From Rhynchonema sp. JSB1_4 (taxonomy: Eukaryota > Nematoda > Chromadorea > Monhysterida > Xyalidae), in NCBI GenBank assembly GCA_030248065.1, contig JASAMV010007960.1, positions 29,711-93,710 of the forward strand: 64,000 nt of DNA, written 5' to 3'. How positions within the stretch are numbered: the first letter of the stretch is position 1; every line of letters begins with the position of its first letter. The notes under the pieces are model-generated. The model did not search any database. It had not been told where the DNA came from and saw only the letters and a list, made by a program, of their open reading frames with translations. Position numbers and translations under genes: made by a program. Positions 62,201 to 64,000 of the stretch are shown here, one piece after another.

Positions 62201-64000
62201 GGCAAAAGTGATTTTGTCACGTACCGCGCATGGAAAGTTGCGTAAAATTAGTCCATGTCCGGGGTGCTCTGAAGCATGCGAACCGAACGCCCAATCGCAA
62301 CCCCGAACGCATACCGCAGTCGACACAACGGTCATGTCTAATCCCACGATGTTCCCATGTGCGTGCGACACTCGCCTTCCAAACTTGCACTCAATTTTTT
62401 TACACCGGCAAAAGTGATTTTGTCAAGTACCGCGCATGGAAAGTTGCGTAAAATTAGTCCATGTCCGGGGTGCTCTGAAGCATGCGAACCGAACGCCCAA
62501 TCGCAACCCCGAACGCATACCGCAGTCGACACAACGGTCATGTCTAATCCCACGATGTTCCCATGTGCGTGCGACACTCGCCTTCCAAACTTGCACTCAA
62601 TTTTTTTACACCGGCAAAAGTGATTTTGTCAAGTACCGCGCATGGAAAGTTGCGTAAAATTAGTCCATGTCCGGGGTGCTCTGAAGCATGCGAACCGAAC
62701 GCCCAATCGCAACCCCGAACGCATACCGCAGTCGACACAACGGTCATGTCTAATCCCACGATGTTCCCATGTGCGTGCGACACTCGCCTTCCAAACTTGC
62801 ACTCAATTTTTTTACACCGGCAAAAGTGATTTTGAACCGCGCATGGAAAGTTGCGTAAAATTAGTCCATGTCCGGGGTGCTCTGAAGCATGCGAACCGAA
62901 CGCCCAATCGCAACCCCGAACGCATACCGCAGTCGACACAACGGTCATGTCTAATCCCACGATGTTCCCATGTGCGTGCGACACTCGCCTTCCAAACTTG
63001 CACTCAATTTTTTTACACCGGCAAAAGTGATATGTCCGGGGTGCTCTGAAGCATGCGAACCGAACGCCCAATCGCAACCCCGAACGCATACCGCAGTCGA
63101 CACAACGGTCATGTCTAATCCCACGATGTTCCCATGTGCGTGCGACACTCGCCTTCCAAACTTGCACTCAATTTTTTTACACCGGCAAAAGTGATTTTGT
63201 CAAGTACCGCGCATGGAAAGTTGCGTAAAATTAGTCCATGTCCGGGGTGCTCTGAAGCATGCGAACCGAACGCCCAATCGCAACCCCGAACGCATACCGC
63301 AGTCGACACAACGGTCATGTCTAATCCCACGATGTTCCCATGTGCGTGCGACACTCGCCTTCCAAACTTGCACTCAATTTTTTTACACCGGCAAAAGTGT
63401 GTCATGTACCGCGCATGGAGTTGCGTAAAATTAGTCCATGTCCGGGGTGCTCTGAAGCATGCGAACCGAACGCCCAATCGCAACCCCGAACGCATACCGC
63501 AGTCGACACAACGGTCATGTCTAATCCCACGATGTTCCCATGTGCGTGCGACACTCGCCTTCCAAACTTGCACTCAATTTTTTTACACCGGCAAAAGTGA
63601 TTTTGTCAAGTACCGCGCATGGAAAGTTGCGTAAAATTAGTCCATGTCCGGGGTGCTCTGAAGCATGCGAACCGAACGCCCAATCGCAACCCCGAACGCA
63701 TACCGCAGTCGACACAACGGTCATGTCTAATCCCACGATGTTCCCATGTGCGTGCGACACTCGCCTTCCAAACTTGCACTCAATTTTTTTACACCGGCAA
63801 AAGTGATTTTGTCAAGTACCGCGCATGGAAAGTTGCGTAAAATTAGTCCATGTCCGGGGTGCTCTGAAGCATGCGAACCGAACGCCCAATCGCAACCCCG
63901 AACGCATACCGCAGTCGACACAACGGTCATGTCTAATCCCACGATGTTCCCATGTGCGTGCGACACTCGCCTTCCAAACTTGCACTCAATTTTTTTACAC
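59290..64000. repeat. Related satellite array, 194/206-bp units, runs off the right edge
   Basis: The core catgcgaaccgaacgcccaa..cgaacgcatacc is shared with the 198-bp array, but the rest has diverged (gcagtcgacacaacggtcat, tcgccttccaaacttgcac, a run of T). About 23 units are present. From 60218 the spacing is 206, 206, 194, 194, 206, then again 206, 206, 194, 194, 206, repeating with a 1006-bp period at 60218, 61224 and 62230. The length difference is a 12-base insert (tttgtcaagtac or variants) beside cgcgcatggaaag. Irregular units near 59.3-60.2 kb form the transition, and a truncated unit sits near 63033. Confidence 0.96.

Noticed and set aside
59461..63966. Many 60-314-codon frames on both strands in the right-hand array
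   Set aside because: These are the same tandem-repeat artefact; the frames shift at every 12-base indel.
53660..64000. CRISPR-like array (conserved repeat with variable spacer)
   Set aside because: The conserved part is about 190 bases and the variable part 12 or fewer, units are tandem satellites, and the sequence is a eukaryotic genome.

Overview
This is invertebrate animal nuclear DNA. Genes are cut into many small exons by short introns with GT..TTTCAG borders, proteins start with signal peptides, one gene is an NK2-class homeobox gene, and there are non-autonomous DNA transposons and satellite arrays. The TTTCAG acceptors and short introns suggest an ecdysozoan (nematode- or tardigrade-like), but I cannot place the species. 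All gene models were built by hand by joining exons whose reading phases fit. Where I give a total length, the exon lengths sum to whole codons.

1-16.6 kb, all on the minus strand: a cluster of secreted or surface genes. They are: a CCP (sushi) protein that runs off the left edge (start 2260); a truncated C-type-lectin/CCP gene (about 2.7-4.1 kb, start not found); a complete 193-residue secreted C-type lectin (4569-5976); a very large CCP receptor-like gene (6072-14862) with a signal peptide, 29 CCP modules arranged as (A-B-C)x9 + A-B, and a hydrophobic C-terminal exon; and a 150-residue, 13-cysteine secreted orphan (15776-16554). With the ML lipid-binding gene at 49-51 kb, this looks like a repertoire of extracellular recognition proteins. 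The shared role is an inference.

16.6-25.6 kb: a strand-asymmetric C/T-rich stretch, a MITE, then a plus-strand gene of about 22 exons (19730-25625). It encodes an acidic, low-complexity protein of about 740 residues in which most exons are one phase-0 repeat and the last exon carries a single membrane segment. 25.6-39.3 kb holds no gene I can support, only repeats. 39.4-44.6 kb is a complete Nkx2.1/scarecrow-type homeobox gene (7 exons, 368 residues). 42.8-49.0 kb is rich in fold-back elements, one of which supplies the stop codon of the ML-domain gene (48988-51370). From about 53.7 kb to the right edge the window is satellite DNA: a 198-bp array followed by a related 194/206-bp array, both with five-unit higher-order periodicity.
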